Assembly: GCF_900000175.1 (NCBI RefSeq)
Contig: NZ_CWGJ01000028.1
Span: 62,001 to 126,000 of the forward strand
DNA length: 64,000 nucleotides
Direction of reading: 5' to 3'
Source of the DNA: Estrella lausannensis
GTDB taxonomy: Bacteria > Chlamydiota > Chlamydiia > Chlamydiales > Criblamydiaceae
The translations under genes were made by a program, and so were the position numbers. Of this stretch, positions 18,293 to 26,501 are shown piece after piece. The notes beneath the pieces are model-generated. The model did not search any database. It saw only the letters and a list, made by a program, of their open reading frames with translations, and had not been told where the DNA came from. How positions within the stretch are numbered: position 1 is the first letter of the stretch; each line of letters opens with the position of its first letter.

Positions 18293-18346
18293 AATCGCTA
18301 ACAATGCAATCCGGGTTTGTCAAAATCCGAAAAGGAAGAGGTGGCA

Positions 18347-19297
18347 ATGAAGGCAGTGGTCGTCGAACATTTTGGCGGGCTTGAAGAGGTGAAGATGGCA
18401 GATGTGCCTAAGCCCAGCCCTGCAAAAGGAGAGGTGCTTATCCGCATCCGTGATGCGGGGGTCAACCCGGTTGACTGGAAAATTGGCGAAGGTGCCTTGA
18501 AAGACAAGATGCCCCATGAGTTCCCCTTGATTCTCGGATGGGACGCTGCCGGAGAGATCGCGGAGGTGGGCGAGGGTGTCAAAGGCTTTAAGGTCGGGGA
18601 TGCTGTATTTGCTTATTGCCGCAAGCAAGTGGTCAGACATGGCACTTTCGCCGAATATATCGCCCTGGACGCAAAATATGCGGCCATAAAGCCTAAGAGC
18701 TTGAATTTCGCTGAAGCGGCGGCCATCCCTCTCGTAGCGCTCACCGCCTGGCAATCCCTGTTTGGTTTTGCGCGTCTGAAGGAAGGCGATACCTGCTTTA
18801 TCTCTGCAGGCGCCGGAGGCGTCGGTTCATTTGCGATTCAGTTTGCCAAATGGAAAAAGGCAACTGTCTACACAACCGCCTCGTCAAATCACCATGGCTA
18901 CGTAAAGAGCCTTGGAGCAGATCACGTGATCGACTACAACAAAGAGGACTTTGCTGAAGCGATCATGAAACATGAGCCCCAGGGACTCGATGTGGTATAT
19001 GACTGCGTCGGCGGTAGCACTCTCAGGGCAAGTTTCCCCTTGGTAAAAAAGGGAGGTTCCTTAGTTTCGATTGTCAATTTCAATGTTGAAGAGCTGGGGA
19101 AGTCCTATCCCATACGCACCGGCTTTGTCTTCGTGGCGCCAAACGGCGAGCAGCTTGCTACTATCGCCGGCCTGATCGACCAAGGAGCCATAAAGCCAGC
19201 ACATACCGAAGAGCTGAAGTTGGAAGAGGCTGTCTTGGCGCTGAAGAAAGTCAAAGCCGGCCACACGCAGGGAAAAATCGTGCTTAAGGTTAGCTAG
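18347..19297 (+). CDS. Zinc-free MDR oxidoreductase, quinone reductase-like
   Basis: A 316-aa member of the medium-chain dehydrogenase/reductase superfamily, probably NADP(H)-dependent. The GroES-like N-terminal part has AGVNPVDWKIGEG and LGWDAAGEIAEVG, without the catalytic zinc ligands. The Rossmann part has the nucleotide-binding motif SAGAGGVGSFAIQFAKWKKA and the DVVYDCVGG strand. The family includes quinone oxidoreductases and enoyl reductases; the substrate cannot be named. The start is ATG 18347 with GGAAGAGG upstream. It is followed by a terminator-like hairpin. Confidence 0.88.
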   Translation: MKAVVVEHFGGLEEVKMADVPKPSPAKGEVLIRIRDAGVNPVDWKIGEGALKDKMPHEFPLILGWDAAGEIAEVGEGVKGFKVGDAVFAYCRKQVVRHGTFAEYIALDAKYAAIKPKSLNFAEAAAIPLVALTAWQSLFGFARLKEGDTCFISAGAGGVGSFAIQFAKWKKATVYTTASSNHHGYVKSLGADHVIDYNKEDFAEAIMKHEPQGLDVVYDCVGGSTLRASFPLVKKGGSLVSIVNFNVEELGKSYPIRTGFVFVAPNGEQLATIAGLIDQGAIKPAHTEELKLEEAVLALKKVKAGHTQGKIVLKVS

Positions 19298-19310
19298 ACT
19301 GGGACTAGTC

Positions 19311-19350
19311 GAGTCTGCCTAAGATTTGAAATCACGGGCAGGCTCTTCTT
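19311..19350 (+). terminator. Likely intrinsic terminator of the oxidoreductase gene
   Basis: Stem GAGTCTGCC (19311-19319) pairs with GGCAGGCTC (19337-19345) with one G-U pair, followed by TTCTT. It lies 14 bases after the stop codon. Confidence 0.55.
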
Positions 19351-19446
19351 AAGTACGCCGCCTGATTGATACAAACAGAAAGCAGCGCTACGCCATAAAT
19401 TGATTTTTGGCATAGAATATACCCTCGATTTAATCAAGGATATATC

Positions 19447-20085
19447 ATGCAGAGCCTCTCGATAAACCTACCAACGACTTCGTACGAGCCTTTTTTTCAA
19501 GAAGGCATGGATGAATTTGATCGGTTCCTAAAAGACTCCTTCTTTCCTGCAACCGAAATTGAAACCGGGCATGTTAAACCTTTGGAAGGAAGCTGCCGCG
19601 CTACTAAAAAACAATGGGGCTGCGACTACAAAATCGCCTTAATTGATAAAAGCGCCGATCAGGTCTTGAATTTTGGAGAGATCCACTTTTCCGCTTATCT
19701 TCCTTCAGTGATTGAAAGCCAACCGGAGCTTAACCCTGTCACCGTCGACTATATCCAAAATTATAAGACCGGGGTCTGGAAAGGTGTCGGTACCCATCTC
19801 ATCCATATCGCATACAACGCCAGCAAGCTCATGGGCAGCGGCAACGTCAATGTGTACGCCTTATCCGATGCGGTCGGTTTCTATGAGAAAATGGGTTTTT
19901 CCGTCGACTGGGAGCATTACGAAGGGGACGATGCCGAAGGAGGGGTTCATCCTGCGCTGGTACAAAAAATCGAGGCTGCCTGGCAGAGGTGCATTAGCCG
20001 TGCTTTTAAAGAAGGAGATGCGCTGCATCTCTTGCTGGATGCCAAAGGAAAAGAACGTCTGCTCGAGCGCGTACTGAAGATATAA
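19447..20085 (+). CDS. GNAT-family acetyltransferase-like protein
   Basis: A 212-aa protein with a GNAT-like core at residues about 60-165. The acetyl-CoA binding loop is WKGVGTHLIHIAYNASK, a degenerate form of the (Q/R)xxGx(G/A) motif, and the C-terminal part has the family's GFYEKMGF. The N-terminal 50 residues and the C-terminal 45 residues are not typical. Start ATG 19447 with AAGGA upstream. The acceptor substrate is unknown. Confidence 0.8.
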   Translation: MQSLSINLPTTSYEPFFQEGMDEFDRFLKDSFFPATEIETGHVKPLEGSCRATKKQWGCDYKIALIDKSADQVLNFGEIHFSAYLPSVIESQPELNPVTVDYIQNYKTGVWKGVGTHLIHIAYNASKLMGSGNVNVYALSDAVGFYEKMGFSVDWEHYEGDDAEGGVHPALVQKIEAAWQRCISRAFKEGDALHLLLDAKGKERLLERVLKI

Positions 20086-20092
20086 GACGCAT

Positions 20093-20248
20093 TGTACCGA
20101 ACATCTTTCTAAATCAGGTTTTCAGCAAAGAAAAGGTTTATTAACATTGCAAGTGACCTAATATTAGAAGGATGAGGTAGGTTATCTTCTCCCAGTCGTG
20201 AGGCCTTTCCCATAACTGCCGTGCCGAATTTTGAAACACTTTTGGTCC
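20093..20248. repeat. Palindromic repeat, degenerate long form
   Basis: Keeps ends GTACCGAACATCTT and AATTTTGAAACACTTTTGGT and a recognisable centre (AAGTGACCTAATATTAGAAGG) in reverse orientation. It is strongly diverged. Confidence 0.6.
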
Positions 20249-20301
20249 GCTATTTTGTGGATTCTTCCTAAGAAAAAGGGCAATCGTGTAGATTGACAGC
20301 T

Positions 20302-20916
20302 ATGCTGATAGATGTAGAAAATGAAGAGATAGAGCTTCTTCCTGAGAAAGCCTTGTTCTGGCCGGCGATGGAGCTGCTGCTGGTGGCCGACATAGGCTGC
20401 GCTTTGACGGAAAAAAACTGGATGGAGAGCGGCGCTGCCGAGCTGGATCGGCTCAAAGCGATTTTCAAGAAGAGGCCTGTTAAGCGCGTGGTACTCTTGG
20501 GTGATGCAGCGCCCGAGGGCCGTTCGTTTGACAAGCCCTTGCTGAGTAAAGTGCAGAGCTGGTCGCGGACGCTAGGAACAGCTTTCTATTTGGCTTTCCC
20601 CAAAACACCCATGTTGAAGGTGGAGGAAGTGACATCTTTTGGAGTTGCCGCCTGGGCAGACCCACTCATCATTCCTCCTTTTGCGTTCACTAAAGAGCCT
20701 CAGCCGCACCCTAAATATTTTACCTTTTCAGGACATATCCACCCTCATGTCGTCTTGAAGAAAGGAGGGGAGCGCCTCTCGTTCCCTTGTTTTCAATTTA
20801 AGGATCGCGTGGCGATTCTTCCCTCTTTTACCGAAGATGCGCTGTCCCAGCCGATTAGCTGGACATCGGATGATCGGCTCTTTGCCATCGATGGCAATGA
20901 AATCATTACTATTTGA
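20302..20916 (+). CDS. PdeM-like metallophosphatase with lost metal ligands
   Basis: A 204-aa protein with the overall pattern of PdeM, the calcineurin-like phosphatase associated with DNA-ligase-linked repair: LLPEKALFWPAMELLLVAD near the start, VVLLGD, GHIHPHVVLKKGGERLSFPC, and FKDRVAILPSF near the end. Several expected metal ligands are missing: the usual DLH is DIG, the NHD motif is absent (the region reads YLAFPKTP), and the HEP histidine is a lysine (FTKEPQ). The GHxH motif and the GD survive. The protein is therefore probably catalytically dead or altered. I chose ATG 20302; the in-frame TTG at 20293 is less likely. Confidence 0.8.
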   Translation: MLIDVENEEIELLPEKALFWPAMELLLVADIGCALTEKNWMESGAAELDRLKAIFKKRPVKRVVLLGDAAPEGRSFDKPLLSKVQSWSRTLGTAFYLAFPKTPMLKVEEVTSFGVAAWADPLIIPPFAFTKEPQPHPKYFTFSGHIHPHVVLKKGGERLSFPCFQFKDRVAILPSFTEDALSQPISWTSDDRLFAIDGNEIITI

Positions 20917-21033
20917 TTAGGACTTAAAAGTTTACTGACGCCCTTATTCAAAATAATTCTTGATTATTTGCTCGCCAGAGATTAAAGTTGAAATTGGGAA
21001 AGGCTTACGAGCAAAGATGCCGGAGGTGATCGT

Positions 21034-21468
21034 ATGCATAAAGAAACTTGGGTTGTCGTCTGCAATAAGGAAAAGGCCAGAATTTTCGAAGTGGAAAAAT
21101 TTGGGAATCTGCGTGAGATCTATACCATGGTTCACCCGCAAAGCGCGATGAAAGCCGAAATGCTGACACGAGACGGACTTGGCCGGACTAACGAAATGTT
21201 CCGCTCGGGACACAGCACCATGGATCCGACTACCCCTCTAAAATTGAAAGAGGCGATGAACTTTGCCAAAGAGGTGGCAAAGTACTTGGAGTCGCAGAAA
21301 AATGGGATGCGCTACACCAGAATGTTCATTATGGCAGAACCCTCCTTCCTTGGTATTTTAAGAGATGAGCTAAACCACAACGTGGTCAAATGCGTCGAGG
21401 GAGAGATACCCAAGGATCTGACCAAGCTCGACGCGAAGGCAATATGGGAGCATATGCCGATCGCTTAA
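21034..21468 (+). CDS. Host-attachment-protein family (PF10116-like)
   Basis: A 144-aa soluble protein with the pattern of the family named after an Agrobacterium attachment protein: WVVVCNKEKARIFEVE at the start, a GRTNEMFRSGHSTMDP linker and MFIMAEPSFLGILRDEL followed by EIPKDLTKLD. The fold resembles eRF1 domain 1 and related Rossmann-like domains. The molecular role is not established, so the family name should not be read as evidence of adhesion. Start ATG 21034 with CGGAGGTG upstream. It converges on the MBL-fold gene four bases away. Confidence 0.85.
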   Translation: MHKETWVVVCNKEKARIFEVEKFGNLREIYTMVHPQSAMKAEMLTRDGLGRTNEMFRSGHSTMDPTTPLKLKEAMNFAKEVAKYLESQKNGMRYTRMFIMAEPSFLGILRDELNHNVVKCVEGEIPKDLTKLDAKAIWEHMPIA

Positions 21469-21472
21469 ATCG

Positions 21473-22447
21473 CTAGTCATTTTGAAGAGGGACCTTCACC
21501 GTTCGGCCGACAGGGATGGAGAGAAACTCCTTCTCCTCCATCCGAGAGGCCTCTATTGCTTCTTTAAGGCTGATTGCGGGCGCATCCCACGGCTCGTCCG
21601 CGAGGAGGAAGGTCCTATGATGAATCGCGATAGATAGCCTGGAGGCTATATCCTGATGGATTTTAACAGCCTCTTCCGGATTCACATGGTAGTTTTTCAT
21701 AAACCAGCGCGGTTCGTAGGCGCCAATGGGAATGGCTGCTAAGTCAAAAGGTCCAAACTTTTCTCCTATCTCCTTGAACTGGTAAGGGTTGTACCCTGTG
21801 TCGCCAGCGAAATAGAATTTGAAATCGCCAATTCTGACCACCCATGAAGCCCAGAGGCTTTGATTGGTGTCAAAAGGAGTTCTCTTTGACCAGTGCTGTG
21901 AAGGGGTGCATGTCACTGAGACTGCATCCAACTCCTTGCTGTCCCACCAGTCCATCTCCTCGATATGGTGAACCCCGCGCCGCTTAAACCACTTTTTCAA
22001 CCCGAGCGGAACCAGCCAAAGAGGTGCATTCCCAAGATATGAGACCGTTTTCCTCTCCAGATGGTCATAGTGGTTGTGGGAAATAACCACCAGGTCGATC
22101 GGAGGTAAGTCCAGCAGGGAAATTGCCGGTGGAGAGAGTCTCTTGGGCCCGATGAAGGGAATGGGGGAGCAGCGGGTGTTTAAGACAGGATCGGTGAGTA
22201 TGTTGTACCCCCTGTACTGGATGAGAAGCGTCGAGTGGCCAATCCAGGTAACTTGAGGTGTGGGGCCCGGATTTTTGATGAGGGTAAGATCGACCGGCTC
22301 AAAAGGAACTTTTCCAAGGGCTGCACTGAGCCGTTTTCTCCTCTCGGAGGAGAAATTCTCTTTTTTTCCAAATCGCCATTGCAGGAACTTGAAAAACGTT
22401 CTCTTCTCATCGCGGATGTGGGGATTGGAAAATCGTTTTTTTTTCAT
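21473..22447 (-). CDS. MBL-fold metallohydrolase, UlaG/NAPE-PLD-like
   Basis: A 324-aa metallo-beta-lactamase-fold hydrolase. It has TWIGHSTLLIQ at the first strand pair, the metal motif SHNHYDHLE (HxHxDH), CTPSQHWSKRTPFD, FYFAGDTGYNP and a final IAIHHRTF. The order and spacing match the NAPE-PLD/RomA-like branch, whose members act on phosphodiesters or unknown lipids. No signal peptide; an arginine/lysine-rich N-terminus. The substrate is unknown. Confidence 0.88.
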   Translation of the reverse strand: MKKKRFSNPHIRDEKRTFFKFLQWRFGKKENFSSERRKRLSAALGKVPFEPVDLTLIKNPGPTPQVTWIGHSTLLIQYRGYNILTDPVLNTRCSPIPFIGPKRLSPPAISLLDLPPIDLVVISHNHYDHLERKTVSYLGNAPLWLVPLGLKKWFKRRGVHHIEEMDWWDSKELDAVSVTCTPSQHWSKRTPFDTNQSLWASWVVRIGDFKFYFAGDTGYNPYQFKEIGEKFGPFDLAAIPIGAYEPRWFMKNYHVNPEEAVKIHQDIASRLSIAIHHRTFLLADEPWDAPAISLKEAIEASRMEEKEFLSIPVGRTVKVPLQND

Positions 22448-22467
22448 GAAGCCACTATTTGGTTGTT

Positions 22468-22507
22468 TATGCCGAAAGAGTCTCTAATTTGAAGACTTTT
22501 TCGGTAG
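22468..22507. repeat. Palindromic repeat, minimal 40-bp form
   Basis: TATGCCGAAAGAGTCTC on the left and GACTTTTTCGGTA on the right, the two arms almost directly joined. Confidence 0.65.
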
Positions 22508-22535
22508 AGGTTGATTCAAAGCCCGAAGATCGACA

Positions 22536-22703
22536 TTATCGCGAAGGTACCTCAAAAGTTGGAATTTCGGTTGTGAGAAAGCTCCCTAAGATTGAAAGAT
22601 GACAAGTCTCCTCATATTAGAAATGGGAGGAGCGCTGTAAACTTTCAATCCAAGACCCTATCGTAAAGCTTTCATGCCAAATTTTGACAGGCTTTCGGTA
22701 TAT
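22536..22703. repeat. Palindromic repeat, long form, diverged
   Basis: Left end TTATCGCGAAGGTACCTCA, right end TTTTGACAGGCTTTCGGTATA. The inner stem is recognisable but mismatched. The right end directly abuts the next copy, sharing its TATA. Confidence 0.75.
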
Positions 22704-22863
22704 ACCGAAAGTATCTCAAAACTTGGCATGTGGGCTTTGAGAAAGCCTCGGGATTGAATGATCGTAAGTCACCTCATATTTCTAATATTAGGTGGCTTAC
22801 GATCATTCAATCGCGAGAGCTTTCTCTTTGCCAAAAAACAAATTTTGAGAAACTTTCGGTGTA
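22701..22863. repeat. Palindromic MITE-like repeat, full length
   Basis: A 163-bp copy that differs from the copy at 11111-11273 at five positions. It has a near-perfect inner stem around GATTGAATGATCGTAAG. It is in direct tandem with the preceding diverged copy. Confidence 0.9.
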
Positions 22864-22918
22864 GTGTTGAAATATCACTGACCGCTTCAAAAAAATCAAT
22901 CGCAGGAGCTTTTATCTC

Positions 22919-23914
22919 ATGGCTTTTAAGAACGTATTTACAGAAACAGTCGGAGTGAAGCTCCCCATCATTTGCGGTGCGATGTACCCATGCAGCAACC
23001 CTGAGCTTGTGGCTGCAGCCTCAGAAGGAGGCGCCATCGGTATAATCCAGCCGTTGTCTCTCACGTATGTGTGGGGATATGAGTTCGCTGCCGGACTTCA
23101 GTATATCCGCCGGCTTACCAAAAAACCGGTCGGTTTGAATATCCTCCTGGAGAGTTCATCGAAGCTTTATGAAAAAAAAATGATGGGATATGTGGAAGAG
23201 GCTCTCAAAGCCGATATCCGATTTTTTATTACAGCTCTTGGGAATCCTGCCAGGCTGGTAGAAATGGTAAAGCCTTATGGCGGGATAGTCTATCACGACG
23301 TCACCGAGCGGAAGTGGGCTGAAAAGGCTATGCAAGCAGGGGTAGATGGCTTTATCTGCGTCAACAAAAGAGCCGGGGGCCACGCAGGACGCTTAGCGCC
23401 CGAAGAGCTTTTTCGGGAGATATCCAGCCTGAATAAACCCCTCGTAATGGCAGGAGGCGTGTCTTCCCCTGATGATTTCAGAAGAGCTTTGGATATGGGA
23501 TATAGCGCCGTGCAAATGGGAACGCGCTTCATCGCCACGACAGAGTGCAAAGCCAGCAGGGAGTATAAGGAGGCAATCGTCAACGCGAATGAAAAGGATA
23601 TTGTCCTGACGGAGAGAGTCACCGGCATTCCTCTGGCAGTCATCAACACCCCCTATGTCCAAAAAATGGGTACAAAAGCAGGTCTCTTGGCGCGCTTTCT
23701 TTTGCGTCATCGCCTGACGAAAAAGTGGATGCGCATGTGGTATGGTGTGACGGCCTTACATGATTTTAAAAGAATCGTTAAGAACGAGGGAAGTACCAAG
23801 GATTTTTGGCAGGCGGGAAAGAGCGTCGAACACATCGAGAGCGTGCTCAGCGTAAAGGAAGTACTCGATTCATTTGCCGCCAATCTGCCTGATCAGGAGC
23901 TGGTTGAGAAGTGA
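22919..23914 (+). CDS. Nitronate monooxygenase / NPD-family FMN enzyme
   Basis: A 331-aa TIM-barrel flavoprotein of the 2-nitropropane dioxygenase family. FMN and phosphate binding regions are visible: PIICGAMYP at the N-terminus, GVDGFICVNKRAGGHAGRL in the centre, LVMAGGVSSPDDFRRALDMG and AVQMGTRFIATTEC near the C-terminal third. The family contains nitronate monooxygenases and FabK-type enoyl-ACP reductases; the sequence fits the former group better, but the substrate is not certain. The start ATG 22919 has a GCAGGAG about 12 bases upstream. It follows the triple repeat cluster. Confidence 0.88.
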   Translation: MAFKNVFTETVGVKLPIICGAMYPCSNPELVAAASEGGAIGIIQPLSLTYVWGYEFAAGLQYIRRLTKKPVGLNILLESSSKLYEKKMMGYVEEALKADIRFFITALGNPARLVEMVKPYGGIVYHDVTERKWAEKAMQAGVDGFICVNKRAGGHAGRLAPEELFREISSLNKPLVMAGGVSSPDDFRRALDMGYSAVQMGTRFIATTECKASREYKEAIVNANEKDIVLTERVTGIPLAVINTPYVQKMGTKAGLLARFLLRHRLTKKWMRMWYGVTALHDFKRIVKNEGSTKDFWQAGKSVEHIESVLSVKEVLDSFAANLPDQELVEK

Positions 23915-23993
23915 CTGCGCTTTCTGGCGCCACGGGAGCGATGTCCGTCTTTAGTCCCTAAGAATGTGTAAGAAAAAAATAGAATTGATATGA

Positions 23994-23999
23994 TATAAT
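23994..23999 (+). promoter_or_regulatory. Possible -10 element of otsA
   Basis: A TATAAT hexamer 45 bases upstream of the otsA start codon. No good -35 hexamer at the usual distance, so this is only a suggestion. Confidence 0.3.
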
Positions 24000-24043
24000 T
24001 GGTTGTCGTGGTATCAATCATATTTTGATAAATATGAGAGTAT

Positions 24044-25540
24044 ATGGACAACGAAGTAAAGACCGAGCGGCTGGTTGTTGTTTCCAACAGGCTGCCTATC
24101 ACACTCAGAAGACATAAGGGAAGGCTGGTTCTCTCCAAAGCCTCGGGAGGGCTGATCACAGCCCTTCAACCTCTGCTCAAAGCTCAAAAAGGAGTGTGGG
24201 TCGGTTGGCCGGGAACGACTGATTACACCGAAGAGGAGATCGCTCCTCTGATCCAGAAATTTGAGATGGAAGCCGGGTACAGGCTTGTTCCCATCATGCT
24301 AACCAAGGAAGAGGTCAGCGGCTACTACGACGGTTTTTCTAACGAAATTATCTGGCCCCTGTTTCATGATTTGCACTCGCTTTGCAATTTCAATCCCTCC
24401 TATTGGAAACAGTACGAAGCTGTTAATGAAAAATTTGCCAGAAAGGTCATGGAGGTCTCCAGCCCGCGAGACTTCCTCTGGATCCAAGATTATCACCTCA
24501 TCTTGCTGGCTAAAAAACTGAAAAATCTGGGCTTCAAAGAAAAACTGACCTTCTTTTTACACATTCCTTTCGCTCCGCTGGATATTTTTTTGAAGATACC
24601 GTGGAGGTTCGACCTCTTGAGAGCCATGCTGAGCTACGACTTTATCGGTTTCCAGACGATGCGCGATCAGAGAAATTTCATCCATTCGGTCAGAACCCTC
24701 CTGGGCGATGCCGCAGTGAAAGGGAGCGGTAACAAAACCGTATGCATGACGCACGATACTCAAACCCAGATCGGCACATTCCCGATCAGCATCGATTTCA
24801 GGGAGTTCACCAGCAAAGCAGATCGGCCTGAAGTACTGTCTGAGTGTGTCAAGCTTAAGAATAGCCTCTCGAACAGGAAAATGGTCTTCAGTCTGGACCG
24901 CCTTGACTACACCAAAGGGATTCCCTATCGGCTTGAAGCAATCAGGACATTTCTCATGAAATACCCTGAGTACCATGGAAAAGTCAACTTTATCCAGGTC
25001 GTTGTCCCCTCCAGGACAGAGATACCAGGATACTATGAGCTGAAACAGAAGATCGACAGGCTTGTCGGGGAGATCAACAGTGAGTATACAACTTCGGGCT
25101 GGATCCCCATCCACTATATGTTCCACCCTTTAACGGAGTTGCAGTTGGTTTCATTTTACAGGGCAAGCGACGTGTGCCTTGTCACACCTGTGAAAGATGG
25201 AATGAATCTTGTCTCCAAAGAGTTCGCCGCTGCCAATATAGAAGAGGAGGGCGTGCTTGTCCTGAGTGAATTTGCCGGCTCTGCCTGCCAACTGAAGGAG
25301 GCTTGCCTCCTGGTCAATCCCTATGATCGAGAGCGTATGGCCGATGCCATCTATCAGGCTCTTGAGATGGGGGAGACAGAAAGAAGGAACCGCATGAAGC
25401 GGCTCCGAAAAAAAATCCGCGACGAGGATATCTACCACTGGGTTGAATCTGTATTTCAATCTATCGGAGAGGAGCCGGGGTTTAGCCACCCTGTGGCTCC
25501 GGAATATATCCCTGCGGAAGTGTCGCCTCTTGATAAATAG
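24044..25540 (+). CDS. otsA: Trehalose-6-phosphate synthase
   Basis: A 498-aa family GT20 glycosyltransferase that joins UDP-glucose (or another nucleotide glucose) and glucose 6-phosphate to trehalose 6-phosphate. It shows [12 protein letters not shown] at the start, [50 protein letters not shown] and the donor-binding [10 protein letters not shown]. Length is normal for a single-domain OtsA. No trehalose-6-phosphate phosphatase gene is in the window. It converges with upp. Confidence 0.95.
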   Translation: MDNEVKTERLVVVSNRLPITLRRHKGRLVLSKASGGLITALQPLLKAQKGVWVGWPGTTDYTEEEIAPLIQKFEMEAGYRLVPIMLTKEEVSGYYDGFSNEIIWPLFHDLHSLCNFNPSYWKQYEAVNEKFARKVMEVSSPRDFLWIQDYHLILLAKKLKNLGFKEKLTFFLHIPFAPLDIFLKIPWRFDLLRAMLSYDFIGFQTMRDQRNFIHSVRTLLGDAAVKGSGNKTVCMTHDTQTQIGTFPISIDFREFTSKADRPEVLSECVKLKNSLSNRKMVFSLDRLDYTKGIPYRLEAIRTFLMKYPEYHGKVNFIQVVVPSRTEIPGYYELKQKIDRLVGEINSEYTTSGWIPIHYMFHPLTELQLVSFYRASDVCLVTPVKDGMNLVSKEFAAANIEEEGVLVLSEFAGSACQLKEACLLVNPYDRERMADAIYQALEMGETERRNRMKRLRKKIRDEDIYHWVESVFQSIGEEPGFSHPVAPEYIPAEVSPLDK

Positions 25541-25541
25541 G

Positions 25542-26288
25542 TTATTTGGTCCCGAAGAAACGGTCGCCAAAGTCTCCCAGTCCGGGCACAATGTACTTTT
25601 TCTCATTGAGCCGCTCGTCAAGTGCGCTTACGACGACGTTGATGTCCGGATATCTCTCCTCCAGATAACGAAGGCCTTCAGGAGCGGCGCAAAGGCTCGC
25701 TATAATGATGTTTTTCTCTTTGACACCCTTGTCTTTTAAAAGCGACAGCACCATGTTTAGCGTGCCCCCCGTAGCTAGCATCGGTTCTGTGATGATCACC
25801 GGCTGTCCTGATGCGATAGTTGGGGAGAGTTTCATATAGAAAAATTTGGGGCTGGCGGTTTCTTCATCGCGCTGAACTAAGATCTTGCTCACACTTGCGT
25901 CTGGAAAATGTGTGATGAAGACGTCAAGAAGAGCGTCTCCCGAGCGCATTACAGAAACCAGTTCCGGCGAGCCGGAAAATGATTCACCTTCAAATGCCGT
26001 CAACGGCGTTTCTATCACAATATTTTTAGTTTCAAAGCATTCAACAGCTCTGTTCACGAGGAGCGAACCTAACTTGAAGGCGGCTGCCCTGAACTTAGGT
26101 TTATTTGAGTTTTTATCACGCAGTTCCGTCATGAGGATGCTTTCATACCGGCTTTGAGGCGTGTTGTTTTTTAGGATTGAAATGGAAGTTTTAGTTGTGG
26201 AGGGGGCTTGACTTTGCAGACTGACTACCGAAAGCACAGCTGCGAGAAGAGACGCTTTAAGCTTGTAGGATTTCAAAATATGTTTCAT
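25542..26288 (-). CDS. upp: Uracil phosphoribosyltransferase with an N-terminal signal-like sequence
   Basis: A 248-aa protein with a clear UPRT core: VLVSVMRSGDALLD-type strand (SVMRSGDALLDVF), ILVQRDEETASPKFFY, and the PRPP-binding ITEPMLATGGTLNM. The end, VVSALDERLNEKKYIVPGLG, followed by DFGDRFFGT, is typical. UPRT makes UMP from uracil and PRPP. Unusually, the start ATG 26288 (AAGGA upstream) opens a hydrophobic leader, KHILKSYKLKASLLAAVLSV followed by VSLQSQA, which looks like a Sec signal peptide. About 35 residues precede the usual UPRT start. Export of a PRPP-dependent enzyme would be strange, so either it acts outside the cytoplasm, the leader is a membrane anchor, or it is not cleaved. 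Confidence 0.9.
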   Translation of the reverse strand: MKHILKSYKLKASLLAAVLSVVSLQSQAPSTTKTSISILKNNTPQSRYESILMTELRDKNSNKPKFRAAAFKLGSLLVNRAVECFETKNIVIETPLTAFEGESFSGSPELVSVMRSGDALLDVFITHFPDASVSKILVQRDEETASPKFFYMKLSPTIASGQPVIITEPMLATGGTLNMVLSLLKDKGVKEKNIIIASLCAAPEGLRYLEERYPDINVVVSALDERLNEKKYIVPGLGDFGDRFFGTK

Positions 26289-26426
26289 CGGCAATTCCTT
26301 CAAAAAGAGTTCTGGAATGAGATAGCCGATCGATTAAATTTTGAGCAAGCGATTATTGAATGAACCTTTAGCCAACAATATAGAGTGATTATTAAGCATT
26401 TTTCGACGATTTGAATGCCTACGACC

Positions 26427-26497
26427 TATAGCGAAAGTGTCGCGAAATCTGGAGTTTACCCTTTGGAAAAAACTAAATTTTGAAACTCTTCAGCATA
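26427..26497. repeat. Palindromic repeat, short form, diverged
   Basis: Left end TATAGCGAAAGTGTCGCG, right end AATTTTGAAACTCTTCAGCATA. It ends five bases beyond the stop codon of the leftward membrane-protein gene. Confidence 0.6.
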
Positions 26498-26501
26498 GGC
26501 T

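Larger units (their letters stand above)
17908..18346. other. Intergenic region with two repeat types
   Basis: About 440 bases between divergent genes. A short-form repeat lies at 18220-18292 and directly upstream of it (about 18158-18219) is a second sequence that recurs at 27573 and 35096. No gene or RNA is recognisable in 17908-18157. Confidence 0.5.
22448..22918. other. Intergenic region made mostly of repeats
   Basis: About 470 bases between divergent genes, of which some 370 bases are three consecutive copies of the TATACCG repeat (22468-22507, 22536-22703, 22701-22863). No gene is visible. Confidence 0.65.
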
